A DNA stretch of 64,000 bases from positions 124,001 to 188,000 of the forward strand of contig NZ_SUPK01000003.1 of assembly GCF_005049045.1 (NCBI RefSeq), read 5' to 3'. Numbering within the stretch: the first letter of the stretch is position 1; every line of letters begins with the position of its first letter. Positions 8,500 through 17,975 of this stretch are shown piece by piece. The notes under the pieces are model-generated. The model worked only from the letters and a program-made list of their open reading frames with translations, searched no databases and was not told the origin of the DNA. The stretch is from Cohnella pontilimi. GTDB lineage: Bacteria; Bacillota; Bacilli; Paenibacillales; Paenibacillaceae. Both the position numbers and the translations under genes were made by a program.

Positions 8500-9330
8500 A
8501 TGACCATTGACCAGAAGCATTATCAGCTCTTTCGGATAGAGCCGCTGCGAATTGTAAATGATTACCTCAATGCAGCACAAAGAGCTAATGTCAGAGAGGC
8601 AGAACTTTCTGTAAAAAGAGAAGCAGTCAAGAAGCTGTCTTACAGAGATCTGCTTATCGTGCAAAGCTCCTCTGAACTCTGGCATCAGCTTATGGGCAGC
8701 CTTGACGTTCAGATGCGACGGTGGGTATGTAAAAACTTATACAAATTATCAGAACCAAAGCTTATGAAGGAGCTTAAGTTTTCAAAAGCAGCTGCACACA
8801 ATCTTTTTGATGACACCGACTGGCCCGAAAGGCCACGGCCATTTCAGCTCGGTGTCCTCTTTAACCATCCATGGCAGCTTGTAAATGAGAAAAACCCCGA
8901 TGCATTTTCATACTCTGAGTCAGCAGAGTACTTCATCACCGGGGCTGCAAAAAGGACTAACATTCAGGAACTCGCTGCCCAAAGAGCCCAAGTAATCAGC
9001 ATTGCGGGATTCGTAATAACCGATCCTCAGGAGTTATTCCCGCAAGAGTCTTCTCCTGTAACGGGACGCTGGGTTACAACTTATCCTGAAATGGATTACT
9101 TTGAATTTCATCTTAGCCGCGAGCCTCTTCTGGATAAAAATACTCAGAAGAAGATCCTAAATGTTTTTCCTGTTGCTAACGACGTCATCACGACATACAC
9201 GCCATTTCGACCAAACAAACGGTCGTTATGGGTCATGATGCCAAAAGCAGGACGAATGAATGAGTACCACGGCATTCTAAACGAACTTATAGAATACCGG
9301 GATGCAACGGTCCATCATCGCCTGAAGTAA
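8500..9330 (+). CDS. Unrecognised 276-residue protein upstream of recombinase trio
   Basis: I do not recognise this protein. It is soluble, with charged helices in the N-terminal 90 residues and a mixed C-terminal half containing WVTTYPEMDYFEFHLSREP and FRPNKRSLWVMMP. No membrane segment, signal peptide or cysteine cluster is seen. The ATG at 8500 follows GGTGGTG. A hairpin at 9339-9366 separates it from the recombinase trio on the same strand. It lies between two matching CTCAG-N5-CTGAG palindromes, so it may be a cargo or accessory gene of that element. Confidence 0.75.
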   Translation: MTIDQKHYQLFRIEPLRIVNDYLNAAQRANVREAELSVKREAVKKLSYRDLLIVQSSSELWHQLMGSLDVQMRRWVCKNLYKLSEPKLMKELKFSKAAAHNLFDDTDWPERPRPFQLGVLFNHPWQLVNEKNPDAFSYSESAEYFITGAAKRTNIQELAAQRAQVISIAGFVITDPQELFPQESSPVTGRWVTTYPEMDYFEFHLSREPLLDKNTQKKILNVFPVANDVITTYTPFRPNKRSLWVMMPKAGRMNEYHGILNELIEYRDATVHHRLK

Positions 9331-9338
9331 CTTCACTA

Positions 9339-9366
9339 AGAGCCACCTTCTTCGGAGGGTGGCTCT
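9339..9366 (+). terminator. GC-rich hairpin after the 276-residue gene
   Basis: The arms AGAGCCACC and GGTGGCTCT pair perfectly, starting nine bases after the stop codon. There is no T-run, so termination may be partial and allow read-through into the recombinases. Confidence 0.55.
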
Positions 9367-9381
9367 CTCAGTTGAACTGAG
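9367..9381. repeat. Palindrome CTCAG-N5-CTGAG, right copy
   Basis: CTCAGTTGAACTGAG matches the left copy at 8433 in both arms and in spacing; only the central bases differ. It lies 67 bases upstream of the first recombinase gene, so it could serve as its operator. Confidence 0.5.
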
Positions 9382-9447
9382 TGTTTGCAGCCTGCCTCGA
9401 TTACATGTCCATCCTAGTGCTACAAGCGAATCGAGGAGGCAGTAAAT

Positions 9448-10944
9448 ATGGAAAAAGATGAGCTAAATAAATCGGCGAACCCGCGCCAGACCAGTAAAAA
9501 TGCTGATGACAAAGCACAAGAATCTTTTCGGCAGAATGCTTCTTTTGCCGAAAAGATTCTCGCGGAAGAGGGTATTTTCTCTTGCCAGGGTGGCGAACAT
9601 GATATTAGAAAACTCGCCCGGGAGAGGATTGAAGGGATGCTAAATGCTGAACACTTGCTTCCCTTGCCGCTTGAAGAAAAACAGCATGTGGGAAGATCGG
9701 GAATCAACCAGTGGATTTGGGATCACAAAATTTCCAAGGACATTGCCCCAGACATTTTAAAAGAATATCTGGAAAGCTGCATCAGCAATAACCCTTGGTA
9801 TTTTTATGTGAAGCTAAAGGCCATGACGGAATTGCAGGTTGAAATGTGCCGTTTTCACAAGTTGCCGGCACTTAGCCTTACAAGCGATCACTTCTTACAA
9901 TCTGAAGCGCTGCAGCACTTGGCTGCTCGCTTTGCGACCTCCAAGGTAAAAAAACTCATCGTTGGTTTCCTTCAAGAACGAAGCGAAGCCCTGGGTTTAC
10001 TGGAAGAGAAGGCGCCGCTCACCCACGTTCGGCGCCAAGGCAAAAAAGTTCATCCTAGAGCGCACGAGTATTTTGAGCAGCTGGTGAAGGAGGGTATAAG
10101 CAAAGATACGCAGCGCCACTTTCTGGAACATGCTCATCATTTGTTTAGTTGGCTGTCTAAAAACATGCGGGATTTTAACGGGATCGAGGCAGATGAGATC
10201 CCCATTTTTCAAATAACAGCCACGCATCTTGAGGAGTTCCGCGCCTATCTGCTTAAAAAAGTACGTGAAGGAACCTACAGCAAAATCACTTTTTGCCACT
10301 GCATCTACCTGCTGAGGTCGTTTTTCCGCTTCTTAAGTCGGAAGTACGGATTTCCCGCACCCATTCGCCGGTTTAAGGCCATCACCGCTCCGAGATATAA
10401 ACAGCGAGATTTGCCGTCGGATGAGGAAATTAAGTTGTTTTTTGAGGCGGTAGACACGTATTCCGATGAGCCCATCATTGAACGAATCGGATACAGCCTG
10501 ATGCTCTTTCTCGGGCTTCGGTTAAACGAAACGGCGCAATTAACCTGGAAGGATATCAACATCAGCACCGGGACAATTTCCATTCTAAGTAAGGGCGGAA
10601 AACCTCACCTTCTGCCTCTCCCCAAAAGAGTTCTGGAGGATCTTAAAAGCGCGCAACGTCAGCAGCCTTCAGGAAAATACCTTTTGGGTACGAACCTTAA
10701 GACCATCGCCCTTCGGCTGTATCGCAATTTTAAGCTCTACAGCCTTATTGCCGGATGGACATATCCAGGCGGGGTTCATTTCTTCCGTCACATTTTCATT
10801 TCAAGATTAGGCGGACAAAATATTCTCCCGCAAGCCATTAAAGAACTTTCTCGTGTGGTTGAACTTAACACGGTGAGCCTCTACATGCATTTGGCTCAGC
10901 AGAAAGACCGATTACTCACCGAAATTAACAAGCTTCAGTACTAA
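9448..10944 (+). CDS. Tyrosine recombinase, first of tandem trio (RitA-like)
   Basis: This is a 498-residue site-specific recombinase with an N-terminal extension of about 190 residues, then a core-binding domain and a C-terminal catalytic domain. Catalytic residues are seen as Arg in GLRLNETAQL, Lys in LSKGGKPH, His-x-x-Arg in VHFFRH and the nucleophile Tyr in TVSLYMH. The position usually filled by His or Trp is not clear. GAGGAGG precedes the ATG. Three recombinases in one direction with almost no gaps are the mark of recombinase-in-trio (RIT) elements. The long N-terminal extension makes this member larger than a standard integrase. Confidence 0.88.
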   Translation: MEKDELNKSANPRQTSKNADDKAQESFRQNASFAEKILAEEGIFSCQGGEHDIRKLARERIEGMLNAEHLLPLPLEEKQHVGRSGINQWIWDHKISKDIAPDILKEYLESCISNNPWYFYVKLKAMTELQVEMCRFHKLPALSLTSDHFLQSEALQHLAARFATSKVKKLIVGFLQERSEALGLLEEKAPLTHVRRQGKKVHPRAHEYFEQLVKEGISKDTQRHFLEHAHHLFSWLSKNMRDFNGIEADEIPIFQITATHLEEFRAYLLKKVREGTYSKITFCHCIYLLRSFFRFLSRKYGFPAPIRRFKAITAPRYKQRDLPSDEEIKLFFEAVDTYSDEPIIERIGYSLMLFLGLRLNETAQLTWKDINISTGTISILSKGGKPHLLPLPKRVLEDLKSAQRQQPSGKYLLGTNLKTIALRLYRNFKLYSLIAGWTYPGGVHFFRHIFISRLGGQNILPQAIKELSRVVELNTVSLYMHLAQQKDRLLTEINKLQY

Positions 10945-10958
10945 AGGTGGGAATAGCA

Positions 10959-12068
10959 GTGCCTTTATATGATGAAGAGGTTCAGCGGGAACTTCATTTG
11001 GAAAAGGGGATTCAGGGGCTGGCAGAAAAATTCGGCCCCTATGAGCTCCAGCAGGCCCTATTCCGGCTCGACCTCATGCCCAAACAAAGTCAAAATGACT
11101 TGCTTAAACAACATGTATCGCTCAGTGAAGCTGTCGCGCACTACTTTAGCTGTGATGCCTTTCTTGATTTGGCCCGTTCCTCTCAAGACGTATACCGCTA
11201 CGAGATGAATCTGTTCGTCAAGTATTGTCATCACATAAAAGGACTAGATCCTGAAATCAAGGAGGTCTCTTCTGCGCTGTTCCTGCAAGACTATTTATCG
11301 GGAATTAAAAAGCAAAACACCAGAAGCAAAAAAGCTGCGTTCCTTCGCAGCTTTCTGAGGGAAACCAATGAACATTATTTCAATCGGGGAATTGAAAAAA
11401 TAAAAAGAACGCTCTCCATTGAAGCCGACAAAAACCGTCTCCCTCGGGCCTTTACAAAAGAGCAGCTTGATGAACTGTTAGTGCTTGTGCGGCTGGGACG
11501 TGAAGCGCATCGTAATTTCACCATTTTATGGACCTTCTTGGGCTCGGGTATCAGGTTAAACGAACTTTGCTGTCTGCAAGTCGGTGATGTTAACGTGATG
11601 CGCCAAGAGATTCTCGTTCGGGGGAAAGGAAAGAAAGGCTTTAAACAACCCAGTAAAATTACGAAATCCGCGCTAGATGTCCTGTGTGCCTATATTCATT
11701 TTCGGTACAATGGCATTCAAAATGAGCCTGATTATAAAGAGCGCTACATTTTTTCTGATGATAAGGGGATGTCGCCCCTTCATCATAGTACCGTTCAGAA
11801 AATGATGGCGTCCCTGATTGATGAGTGCATAACCATAACAGCGGAGGAAAAAGGAAATTATCAGCTTTCCGTACACTCGCTTCGCCATTCATTTGCCCTG
11901 TATCTACTTCAGTCGGGGGTCACCATATACGACATCAAAGACCTTATGCGTCATAATTGGCTCACTTCGACCGAAGTGTATCTTAAGGTTTTTGACAACA
12001 TGCTCGTTACCGCTATCGATAAGCATCCACTCGGCAATTTAAAAGCCAGTGATTTCTTTGGACATTAG
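10959..12068 (+). CDS. Tyrosine recombinase, second of trio (RitB-like)
   Basis: This recombinase has about 369 residues and an intact active site: Arg in GSGIRLNELCCLQ, Lys in RGKGKKGFK, HSLRHSFALYLLQSG, His in LMRHNW and Tyr in TEVYLKV. I start at the GTG at 10959 because GGTGG lies eight bases upstream; a GTG at 10947 would add four residues. It begins 12 bases after the first recombinase stop, so the genes are co-transcribed and probably act together. Confidence 0.88.
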   Translation: MPLYDEEVQRELHLEKGIQGLAEKFGPYELQQALFRLDLMPKQSQNDLLKQHVSLSEAVAHYFSCDAFLDLARSSQDVYRYEMNLFVKYCHHIKGLDPEIKEVSSALFLQDYLSGIKKQNTRSKKAAFLRSFLRETNEHYFNRGIEKIKRTLSIEADKNRLPRAFTKEQLDELLVLVRLGREAHRNFTILWTFLGSGIRLNELCCLQVGDVNVMRQEILVRGKGKKGFKQPSKITKSALDVLCAYIHFRYNGIQNEPDYKERYIFSDDKGMSPLHHSTVQKMMASLIDECITITAEEKGNYQLSVHSLRHSFALYLLQSGVTIYDIKDLMRHNWLTSTEVYLKVFDNMLVTAIDKHPLGNLKASDFFGH

Positions 12069-12079
12069 GAGGGCTTGCA

Positions 12080-13012
12080 TTGGAAGGTATTTTGTTTGAA
12101 TCACATTATTTTCGCCATTGGCAGGACAACGTCAATATAAGTTCAGGATCTAAACAAGTATATATCATCCGTCTGAAACTATTTCAGGATTACCTTGAAA
12201 GCCAGGGTTTTGAAGGTAAACTGGACTTCGATAAATTTCATGGAAGCCGGGATTACCCCGATCGATTCCTCCCCATCCAGGAAAGCTTTATCGATCGGTT
12301 TGTTCATTTCATGCAGGAAGCCGGAAAACCTGATTCCTCGTTGTCCATTACTGTTAGCGCGCTGAAAAACTTTTTTGGTTATTTAAGCGACATGGAGTTA
12401 ATTTGCCGCAATCCGATGGAGGATTATCCATTACCCAGATACCAAAGACCGATCAAAAACAGTGCTTTGTCGAAAGAAGAGTGTCTTGCGCTGCTTCACG
12501 CAGCGATCAAGAAGGATCCTTTTTTCAGGCAGGATTTTGTGATGATATGGTTCATGCTAATCACTGGACTTCGAATTACTGAAGTCAGGCTGCTGCGCAG
12601 GTCCAAAGTTGACCTTGATAACCGTATGGTTATCATAAACGAGGGGCAAAAAACGGACAGTAATTCAGTTAGCATCTCGTTATCACTGGCTTTAGAGTTA
12701 CAGCGGTATGTAAATCACCCCAGTTATTTAAAGTGGGAAAAGCAAGGAAGCGAATATTTGTTCAACCGGAAAGGCAAAGCTTTTCCGTATCAATACTTGC
12801 TTAGAAAGATAAAAAAGCTTTGTAAAGAAGCAGGCTTATCGAAAGTGGTCACCCCTCATGACTTGCGAAGAACAGCCGGGTATCTGATGCAAGCCGGAGG
12901 CATGAATCTCATTGAAGTTCAAAGACAACTTAGACATCGTATTTTAGCAACAACCCTGCGCTATATCCCCCCACTTGAGGATTTGGCAAGAATATTGGAA
13001 GAAACGAGTTAA
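12080..13012 (+). CDS. Tyrosine recombinase, third of trio (RitC-like)
   Basis: The 310-residue recombinase has an N-terminal SAM-like domain (about 5-100) and a catalytic domain with Arg in TGLRITEVRLL, His-x-x-Arg in VTPHDLRRTAGYLMQ, His in LRHRIL and Tyr in TLRYI. The start is TTG at 12080, supported by TAGGAGGG about eight bases upstream and by its position 9 bases after the previous stop. A terminator follows at 13031. It completes the trio. Confidence 0.88.
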   Translation: MEGILFESHYFRHWQDNVNISSGSKQVYIIRLKLFQDYLESQGFEGKLDFDKFHGSRDYPDRFLPIQESFIDRFVHFMQEAGKPDSSLSITVSALKNFFGYLSDMELICRNPMEDYPLPRYQRPIKNSALSKEECLALLHAAIKKDPFFRQDFVMIWFMLITGLRITEVRLLRRSKVDLDNRMVIINEGQKTDSNSVSISLSLALELQRYVNHPSYLKWEKQGSEYLFNRKGKAFPYQYLLRKIKKLCKEAGLSKVVTPHDLRRTAGYLMQAGGMNLIEVQRQLRHRILATTLRYIPPLEDLARILEETS

Positions 13013-13030
13013 AGGTCACAAGCACCAAAC

Positions 13031-13062
13031 GGCTCATCATGATATTTGATGGGCTTTTTATT
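13031..13062 (+). terminator. Terminator of recombinase trio
   Basis: An eight-base stem (GCTCATCA / TGATGGGC, one G-T pair) is followed by TTTTTATTTT, 18 bases after the third recombinase. Confidence 0.65.
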
Positions 13063-13079
13063 TTCTCGCCTTTCTGCAG

Positions 13080-13373
13080 TTACGGATTGTTACCCCGATC
13101 ATCACGATACTGATCCTTGAGTAATTGGATTTTATGGTAATACTCAGCTATTTCATCAGTAATGAAATGACACTGACCAAGTTTTTGACAAATAATCTTT
13201 TTGCCATTGTATCGAATGACGATGGTTTGATCCTTCGGTGAAATTGAAATTACTTCAACGATGAACTCCCTCTGCTGAAACCAACGCCCTCCTATCGCTT
13301 CACCAGCGCTATAAGCTTCGTCCCAAAACATAATTCCTTGACTAGTCACCATTGCAAAACCAATGGAAGCCAA
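13080..13373 (-). CDS. Hypothetical protein, 97 residues
   Basis: I do not recognise this small protein. It is likely soluble and beta-rich in the middle (FIVEVISISPKDQTIVIRYN). The start is TTG at 13373, with an excellent AGGTGGTGA six bases upstream, so I think it is real. It runs convergent to the recombinase trio and divergent from the integrase gene at 13582. A role linked to the integrase is possible but not shown. Confidence 0.6.
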   Translation of the reverse strand: MASIGFAMVTSQGIMFWDEAYSAGEAIGGRWFQQREFIVEVISISPKDQTIVIRYNGKKIICQKLGQCHFITDEIAEYYHKIQLLKDQYRDDRGNNP

Positions 13374-13581
13374 CTGAAGTCACCACCTGTTGTTAATTAG
13401 AACGTATGTTCCCATTCCATTATTCCCACTCGACTAGAAAAAACACATTTCGTGTGCGGCGTTACTCTAAGTCAATAGTCGACTCATTTGACTGTCTGGA
13501 CAGAATTAGTCGTTTTACTGGTTTGAAGCTAGCAGAAATCGAGAAAACTAGTATGGAGTTGAAACTTAAAGAGGTGATCAT

Positions 13582-14745
13582 ATGGCGAGCCTTGAAAAGC
13601 GAGGCCCAAATTCTTGGCGCTTCACCGTCGAGCTTGGCTTTGATGCAGAGGGAAAAAGGATTCGTCATCGGAAGTCGGTCTCGGGATTTACGAAAAGGGA
13701 AGCAGAGATTGAGCTCGCAAAGTTCATTACCGAGGTTAAATCAGGAAACTACTTCGAACCGGAAAAGATGGTCCTTAGTAAATTCATTGAGGACTGGAAG
13801 GTAAAATACGCGGAGAAACAATTAGAGGCTTTGACTTATCGGAACTATATGTTTCACATCAAAAACCATATCCTCCCGTTTTTCGGTCACATGAGATTGG
13901 ATCAGGTCAAGGCGCTGCACGTTGTGTCGTTTCTCACCTCTCTCTCGTCTCCCACTGCTCGGAAAGACGGGCAAGACAAACTCTTATCCAGCAGCACGAT
14001 TCAATACATCTACAGGGTGCTTCGGAACATCTTTAACGTTGCCGTTGAGTGGCGGGTCATCAACCATAATCCGGTCGCAGACGTAAAGAAGCCCAAAGTA
14101 ACTCTGAAAGAAGTTAATGTTTTCAGCGAGGAAGAGGTGGCATCCGTCTTTACAGCCTTAGAATCGGAACCACTAGAATGGCGATTATTGATTACGCTAG
14201 CCCTAACTTTGGGAATGAGGCGCGGAGAGCTCCTGGCGTTAGAGTGGCCTCAAGTTGACCTTGAAAATGCGTATCTGGACGTTAAGCAGTCGTTCTCCCT
14301 CACACAAAAAGGCAACCCTTTGCTTAAGGTCCCCAAAACCAAAAGCTCTTTGCGCCGCATATCAATACCCAGCAGTTTGATTCCTGACCTTAAAATCTTT
14401 CGGGAGAAAATGGCTGCAGAGCGAGAATTATTAGGCGACGAATGGCTCGGCGGGGACCACTGGTTTGTGTTTACCACAACGAACGGAAAAGCGATTTATT
14501 ACTCCTACGCTTCCCAGTGGTGGAGGAACTTCACTACCCGACATAATATCCGTTACATTCGATTTCACGATCTTCGGCACACATCAGCCACTCTTCTCAT
14601 CAACCAGGGAGTCCACGCCAAGGTAATTAGCAGCCGGCTCGGCCATGCCAATATTTCCACGACGATGAATATTTACGGGCATGTATTACAGAGCGCTGAT
14701 CACTCAGCCGCCGAAAAATTAAATGCCTTGCTGCCTAAAAGGTAA
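13582..14745 (+). CDS. int: Phage/ICE-type integrase (tyrosine recombinase)
   Basis: The 387-residue integrase has three domains: an arm-type DNA-binding N-terminus (residues 1-55, with FTVELGFDAEGKRIRHRKSV), a SAM-like core-binding domain (60-170) and a catalytic domain. Active-site residues are seen as Arg in GMRRGELLALEW, HDLRHTSATLLINQG, His in LGHANISTT and Tyr in MNIYGHV. AGAGGTGATC precedes the ATG. It resembles integrases of Tn916-like elements and Gram-positive phages and is unlike the trio upstream. No structural phage or conjugation genes lie beside it, so it marks a degraded or compact element. It could have used the tRNA-Leu at 28,093, but no duplicated attachment site was found. 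Confidence 0.92.
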   Translation: MASLEKRGPNSWRFTVELGFDAEGKRIRHRKSVSGFTKREAEIELAKFITEVKSGNYFEPEKMVLSKFIEDWKVKYAEKQLEALTYRNYMFHIKNHILPFFGHMRLDQVKALHVVSFLTSLSSPTARKDGQDKLLSSSTIQYIYRVLRNIFNVAVEWRVINHNPVADVKKPKVTLKEVNVFSEEEVASVFTALESEPLEWRLLITLALTLGMRRGELLALEWPQVDLENAYLDVKQSFSLTQKGNPLLKVPKTKSSLRRISIPSSLIPDLKIFREKMAAERELLGDEWLGGDHWFVFTTTNGKAIYYSYASQWWRNFTTRHNIRYIRFHDLRHTSATLLINQGVHAKVISSRLGHANISTTMNIYGHVLQSADHSAAEKLNALLPKR

Positions 14746-14949
14746 GAAGCGATCACTCCCTACGGCAAAAATCTTTACTCCGGAAGGAAACTACCGGTTA
14801 CGTGCGGCCACCCATGAAGGCGGCTGGGCTGAAGGAGCCAAAGTTGCTTAAAGGCCTTGTAAAGGTAGTGGAACTATTCATACGGTCTCGGTAACTGGGG
14901 GGAAGCGAGTGGAGTGGCGACACAATGGGTCACGAGGGGGCGGACTTCT

Positions 14950-15168
14950 TTATGCGCCCTGCGTCCGCCTAACCTCACGGATCCCATCAATCGGCACAAA
15001 TCGGATCTCTTCCCGTAGCCGGTCCCTGATCTTAACCTGCGGACACTCATACATCAGGTATCCCTCCTCCCCATCGAAGTTGTAAGCCACAAATTTCCCC
15101 CAGTCGAAGTTGCCATCTTCAAATTCCACCTCAATTGTCTCTCCCGCTTTCAATGCTCGGTTTTGCAC
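14950..15168 (-). CDS. Hypothetical protein, 72 residues
   Basis: This small acidic protein starts with GTG at 15168 behind AAAGGGG. The first half (GETIEVEFEDGNFDWGKFVA) suggests a small beta-barrel-like fold, and the end is basic. No family is recognised. It lies downstream of a terminator that closes the broken DUF4238 gene, so it is probably transcribed alone. Confidence 0.6.
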   Translation of the reverse strand: MQNRALKAGETIEVEFEDGNFDWGKFVAYNFDGEEGYLMYECPQVKIRDRLREEIRFVPIDGIREVRRTQGA

Positions 15169-15187
15169 GCTAATCCCCTTTCCACAC

Positions 15188-15237
15188 GCAAAAAAGCACC
15201 CGAAGAACGCGGCGGTTGCCGCATCCTCCGGGTGCTT
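15188..15237 (-). terminator. Terminator of the DUF4238 gene
   Basis: On the minus strand a stem (AAGCACCCG / CGGGTGCTT, with further internal pairing) is followed by TTTTTT. Confidence 0.75.
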
Positions 15238-15378
15238 CCCGGTGTCACCGTTTTTTTCATTGTACTAGTAATTGCTGGGCTTGTCGAGCACCTTCCAAGG
15301 ATCTGTGTAGACTCAAGGATTCGTGTTTGCTTTGTATAAACACCCAAGTCAAGATCTAGCGTTTTAGGAGTCAGTAGA

Positions 15379-16360
15379 TCATTTGGCCTTTGCATGTTTC
15401 CGGTCCTCGGTGATAAGACGCTTAAAATCGGCAACATCCGAGATTCGCTTTTCGCGGGAATACCAGACGAAATTTTCCTTACTCGAGTAGATGAACCGAG
15501 TGCCACGAGTGGTGCATGTATTCAGCCAGGCCAGATCAAGCCGGCGGCTCAATTCGAACTTGCGTGGCATAAATGCCTCAAACTGGCCGAGCAACATAAC
15601 CCGGCTGCTTAACGGTACACTCACTTCCGTATCCCGCAAACCATGGCCTGGAGAGTTAAAGATCCCACTTTCTTTGTTCGTAAGCCAATGTAGACTTACC
15701 GGATCATCGGAGCAAACGAAATCGCCGAGCGTGCTCAGACTGTATGTAACCGTCCAATTCCTTGCCGCCAGCGGTTGCAGCACGACATCCATTGCATGAA
15801 GCATATCGATCATCTGCATATTGTTGTCAAAGGAGACTGTATAACGTTCCTCTTCTGTAAATGATCGCAGTTGCTCATACGTTACATTATCAGGGAACTC
15901 TTCCCCTTCTCGCAGTAATTTTCCGAGGATCGATTTATATTGCTCTTCCGAAGACACCGCCATGTTTAACGTGAATCTTGGCGAGTTGCTCTCTGAATGA
16001 GGCATATTTCTCTTTCTGTGAGGGCGTTCGAACAGCCAGCAAAGCGATGTAGTTCATCAGGTAGTTATAGTCGTCGCCGGTTGGCATATGAAGTGTCTCA
16101 CAGATCGCTTTGATGACCGGGGCTGTTTTCGTCTCCAGATCCATAAAGACGTCCTCGATCACGTCGGGCGTCGTATCCGGCAGATCGACACTGTACAAAT
16201 CCTTCGCAAATGCAACAATCTTCGGCTTCAATTCCCGCTGATCCCCGGTTTTCGTATCGAACATGTAGAAAGTGCTGTCCTTTGTGCCTTTTTTCGTAAA
16301 GCCGGCAAGGTGAAATACAGGCACATAATGATGATTGGTCTTTACGCCATTCTTGCCCAT
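15379..16360 (-). pseudogene. DUF4238 protein gene, frameshifted
   Basis: The N-terminal part (16360 to about 15965) begins with TNHHYVPVFHLAGF, the signature start of DUF4238 proteins. The C-terminal part continues in another frame (from about 15965 to 15379) with NMAVSSEEQY, then FVCSDDPVS and later FIYSSKENFVWYS. The two frames overlap around 15935-16005, and one single-base shift joins them into a normal length of about 325 residues. A good ribosome-binding site (GGAAGGTG) supports the start. DUF4238 proteins are scattered in accessory regions; their function is unknown to me. The break is either a real mutation or a sequencing error. Confidence 0.8.
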
Positions 16361-16473
16361 GCTTCACCTTCCGGAATACCGTCTATTGCATACTCTTGAA
16401 TCGATGTGGGGGTTTAGCGGTTGAGGTGTGGGGTAAGCAAAAAGCTGCAGCTTGCTTCTTTGTAATATACCCG

Positions 16474-17232
16474 TTATACCTGGTGCTCAGCTCCTCTATA
16501 CGATTGTTCATATTCCCACCTGTGAGACTTATATTTTTTATGGAATGTCTTATACAGATCATTAGTGTACCCGTTTAATTGATGAATGCCATTATGAATT
16601 ACTTCTAAATCTCGGTTAGCCGTAGGCACACCTTGGAAAAGGTTCACATGGTTATCAACAGTGTCCTCGATTTTTGCAAGCAATTCCAGCACATCTATTG
16701 AAATATTCGCCTGTATGCTTATAAGATCATCAATGATTCTCTTCAAATCTTTATGTACAAAATCAATCATCAAAAAGTAGTTATTAAACTCAAACGGAAG
16801 CCTGGGAATTGCACAGCGTTGATGCGGATTTACGCTTAAGCAGTATTGCTTTATTTCTTCTAAACTAGGATTGTAATTTTCAACGGTTTTTTGACTAGCT
16901 TGTACAATGGTATCCATCAAGTCATGATTTAGTCTTACAATATCGGCGATTTTATTATGAATGTATACATATAGCTTTACCTTTGCTCTTTCTTTTTCCA
17001 AATGAATATTCAGAAAGTAAAAAACAAAACCAGTAATATAAGCAAAGCATAACTTGTACAACATTTCTCCCCATATCGCAGCTGTTGTGAACCATTCAGG
17101 TATACGAAATAACACTGAATCAAATAAAATAATTGCCACAAAACAAACGATAAGGATCACGAGTAATTCCTTACGAACAGTTGTTACACGGTTTTTAAAA
17201 ATCTTTAGTTTATCATTAAGCTCTTTCCACAT
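16474..17232 (-). CDS. Membrane protein of unknown function, two TM segments
   Basis: Two membrane helices are visible (about residues 23-41 and 58-80), followed by a soluble helical domain of about 170 residues with ADIVRLNHDLMDTIVQASQ. I recognise no family. It lies alone between the broken DUF4238 gene and a small plus-strand gene, in an AT-rich context. A defence or stress role would be guesswork. Confidence 0.7.
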   Translation of the reverse strand: MWKELNDKLKIFKNRVTTVRKELLVILIVCFVAIILFDSVLFRIPEWFTTAAIWGEMLYKLCFAYITGFVFYFLNIHLEKERAKVKLYVYIHNKIADIVRLNHDLMDTIVQASQKTVENYNPSLEEIKQYCLSVNPHQRCAIPRLPFEFNNYFLMIDFVHKDLKRIIDDLISIQANISIDVLELLAKIEDTVDNHVNLFQGVPTANRDLEVIHNGIHQLNGYTNDLYKTFHKKYKSHRWEYEQSYRGAEHQV

Positions 17233-17738
17233 TCGTCGGACCGGTCTCCCAATTGGAAATGTCGAATCATTTGAAATATACCATAATTTCCCTCAAGAAG
17301 ATACGACAATAATTTAGTTACCAATTAGTATGCATGTATATGATACACTTTTAAATCTATTTCAGGCACTTGCCTCCACCAAAAATGGGTTCAGACGTTT
17401 ATTATATAGCGTTACTTTACTACTAATCATTTTCTCGCGAAGCCCGGACTAAACCAACGCGACCAAGTCGAAATGTGTATATCCTCTTTGAAACAACTAT
17501 TGTGCTTTTTCCGTAATTTTCTTATATTCGATCTGTGCGAAGGCGATTCATTTCATGGAAAAGAAACAGAAGTATTTTTGGGGTATATCGAAACAAGATG
17601 AGTTTATTAACTGAAACGTAAACGCAGCCACTTTTCTGGAATTAATTTAGAAACTATGAGAAGACTGAGAATAGTGGTTTATTGGTTTCTGGAACAGGCT
17701 AACTACTCATTCGATCAAAATGGACGGGGGAAGAATTA
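17233..17738. other. AT-rich intergenic stretch
   Basis: I see no gene, RNA or clear repeat in this 500-base stretch, apart from a possible promoter region for the gene at 17739. Confidence 0.4.
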
Positions 17739-17933
17739 ATGAAAATCGAAGATAAGGCAAGAATCGAAGGCGTAATACTAGGTAAGTTGGAAGACATCGA
17801 TACGTTTGAAAATGAACTCAACGATTGGCTAAAAACTAAAAGCCTTCGATTTGGAGGGATAATCACAGACGAATGGGAAATGAATTATGACGATGAACTT
17901 CAACGGCGTAGAACACAAAAAGATAAGAAATAA
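17739..17933 (+). CDS. Hypothetical acidic protein, 64 residues
   Basis: A short charged protein with GGGGGAAG before the ATG and a terminator directly after it, so it is a complete small transcription unit. It has no membrane segment or recognised motif. Confidence 0.6.
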   Translation: MKIEDKARIEGVILGKLEDIDTFENELNDWLKTKSLRFGGIITDEWEMNYDDELQRRRTQKDKK

Positions 17934-17939
17934 ACGAAA

Positions 17940-17975
17940 AAGAGCCTCGGAGGAAAATCTCCGGGCTTCTTTTCT
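17940..17975 (+). terminator. Rho-independent terminator
   Basis: Arms AGAGCCTCGGAG and CTCCGGGCTTCT are followed by TTTTCTTTCTT on the plus strand. Confidence 0.75.

Noticed and set aside
13406-13804. Plus-strand frame of 132 codons overlapping the integrase start
   Set aside because: It overlaps int in another frame and has no ribosome-binding site or domain.
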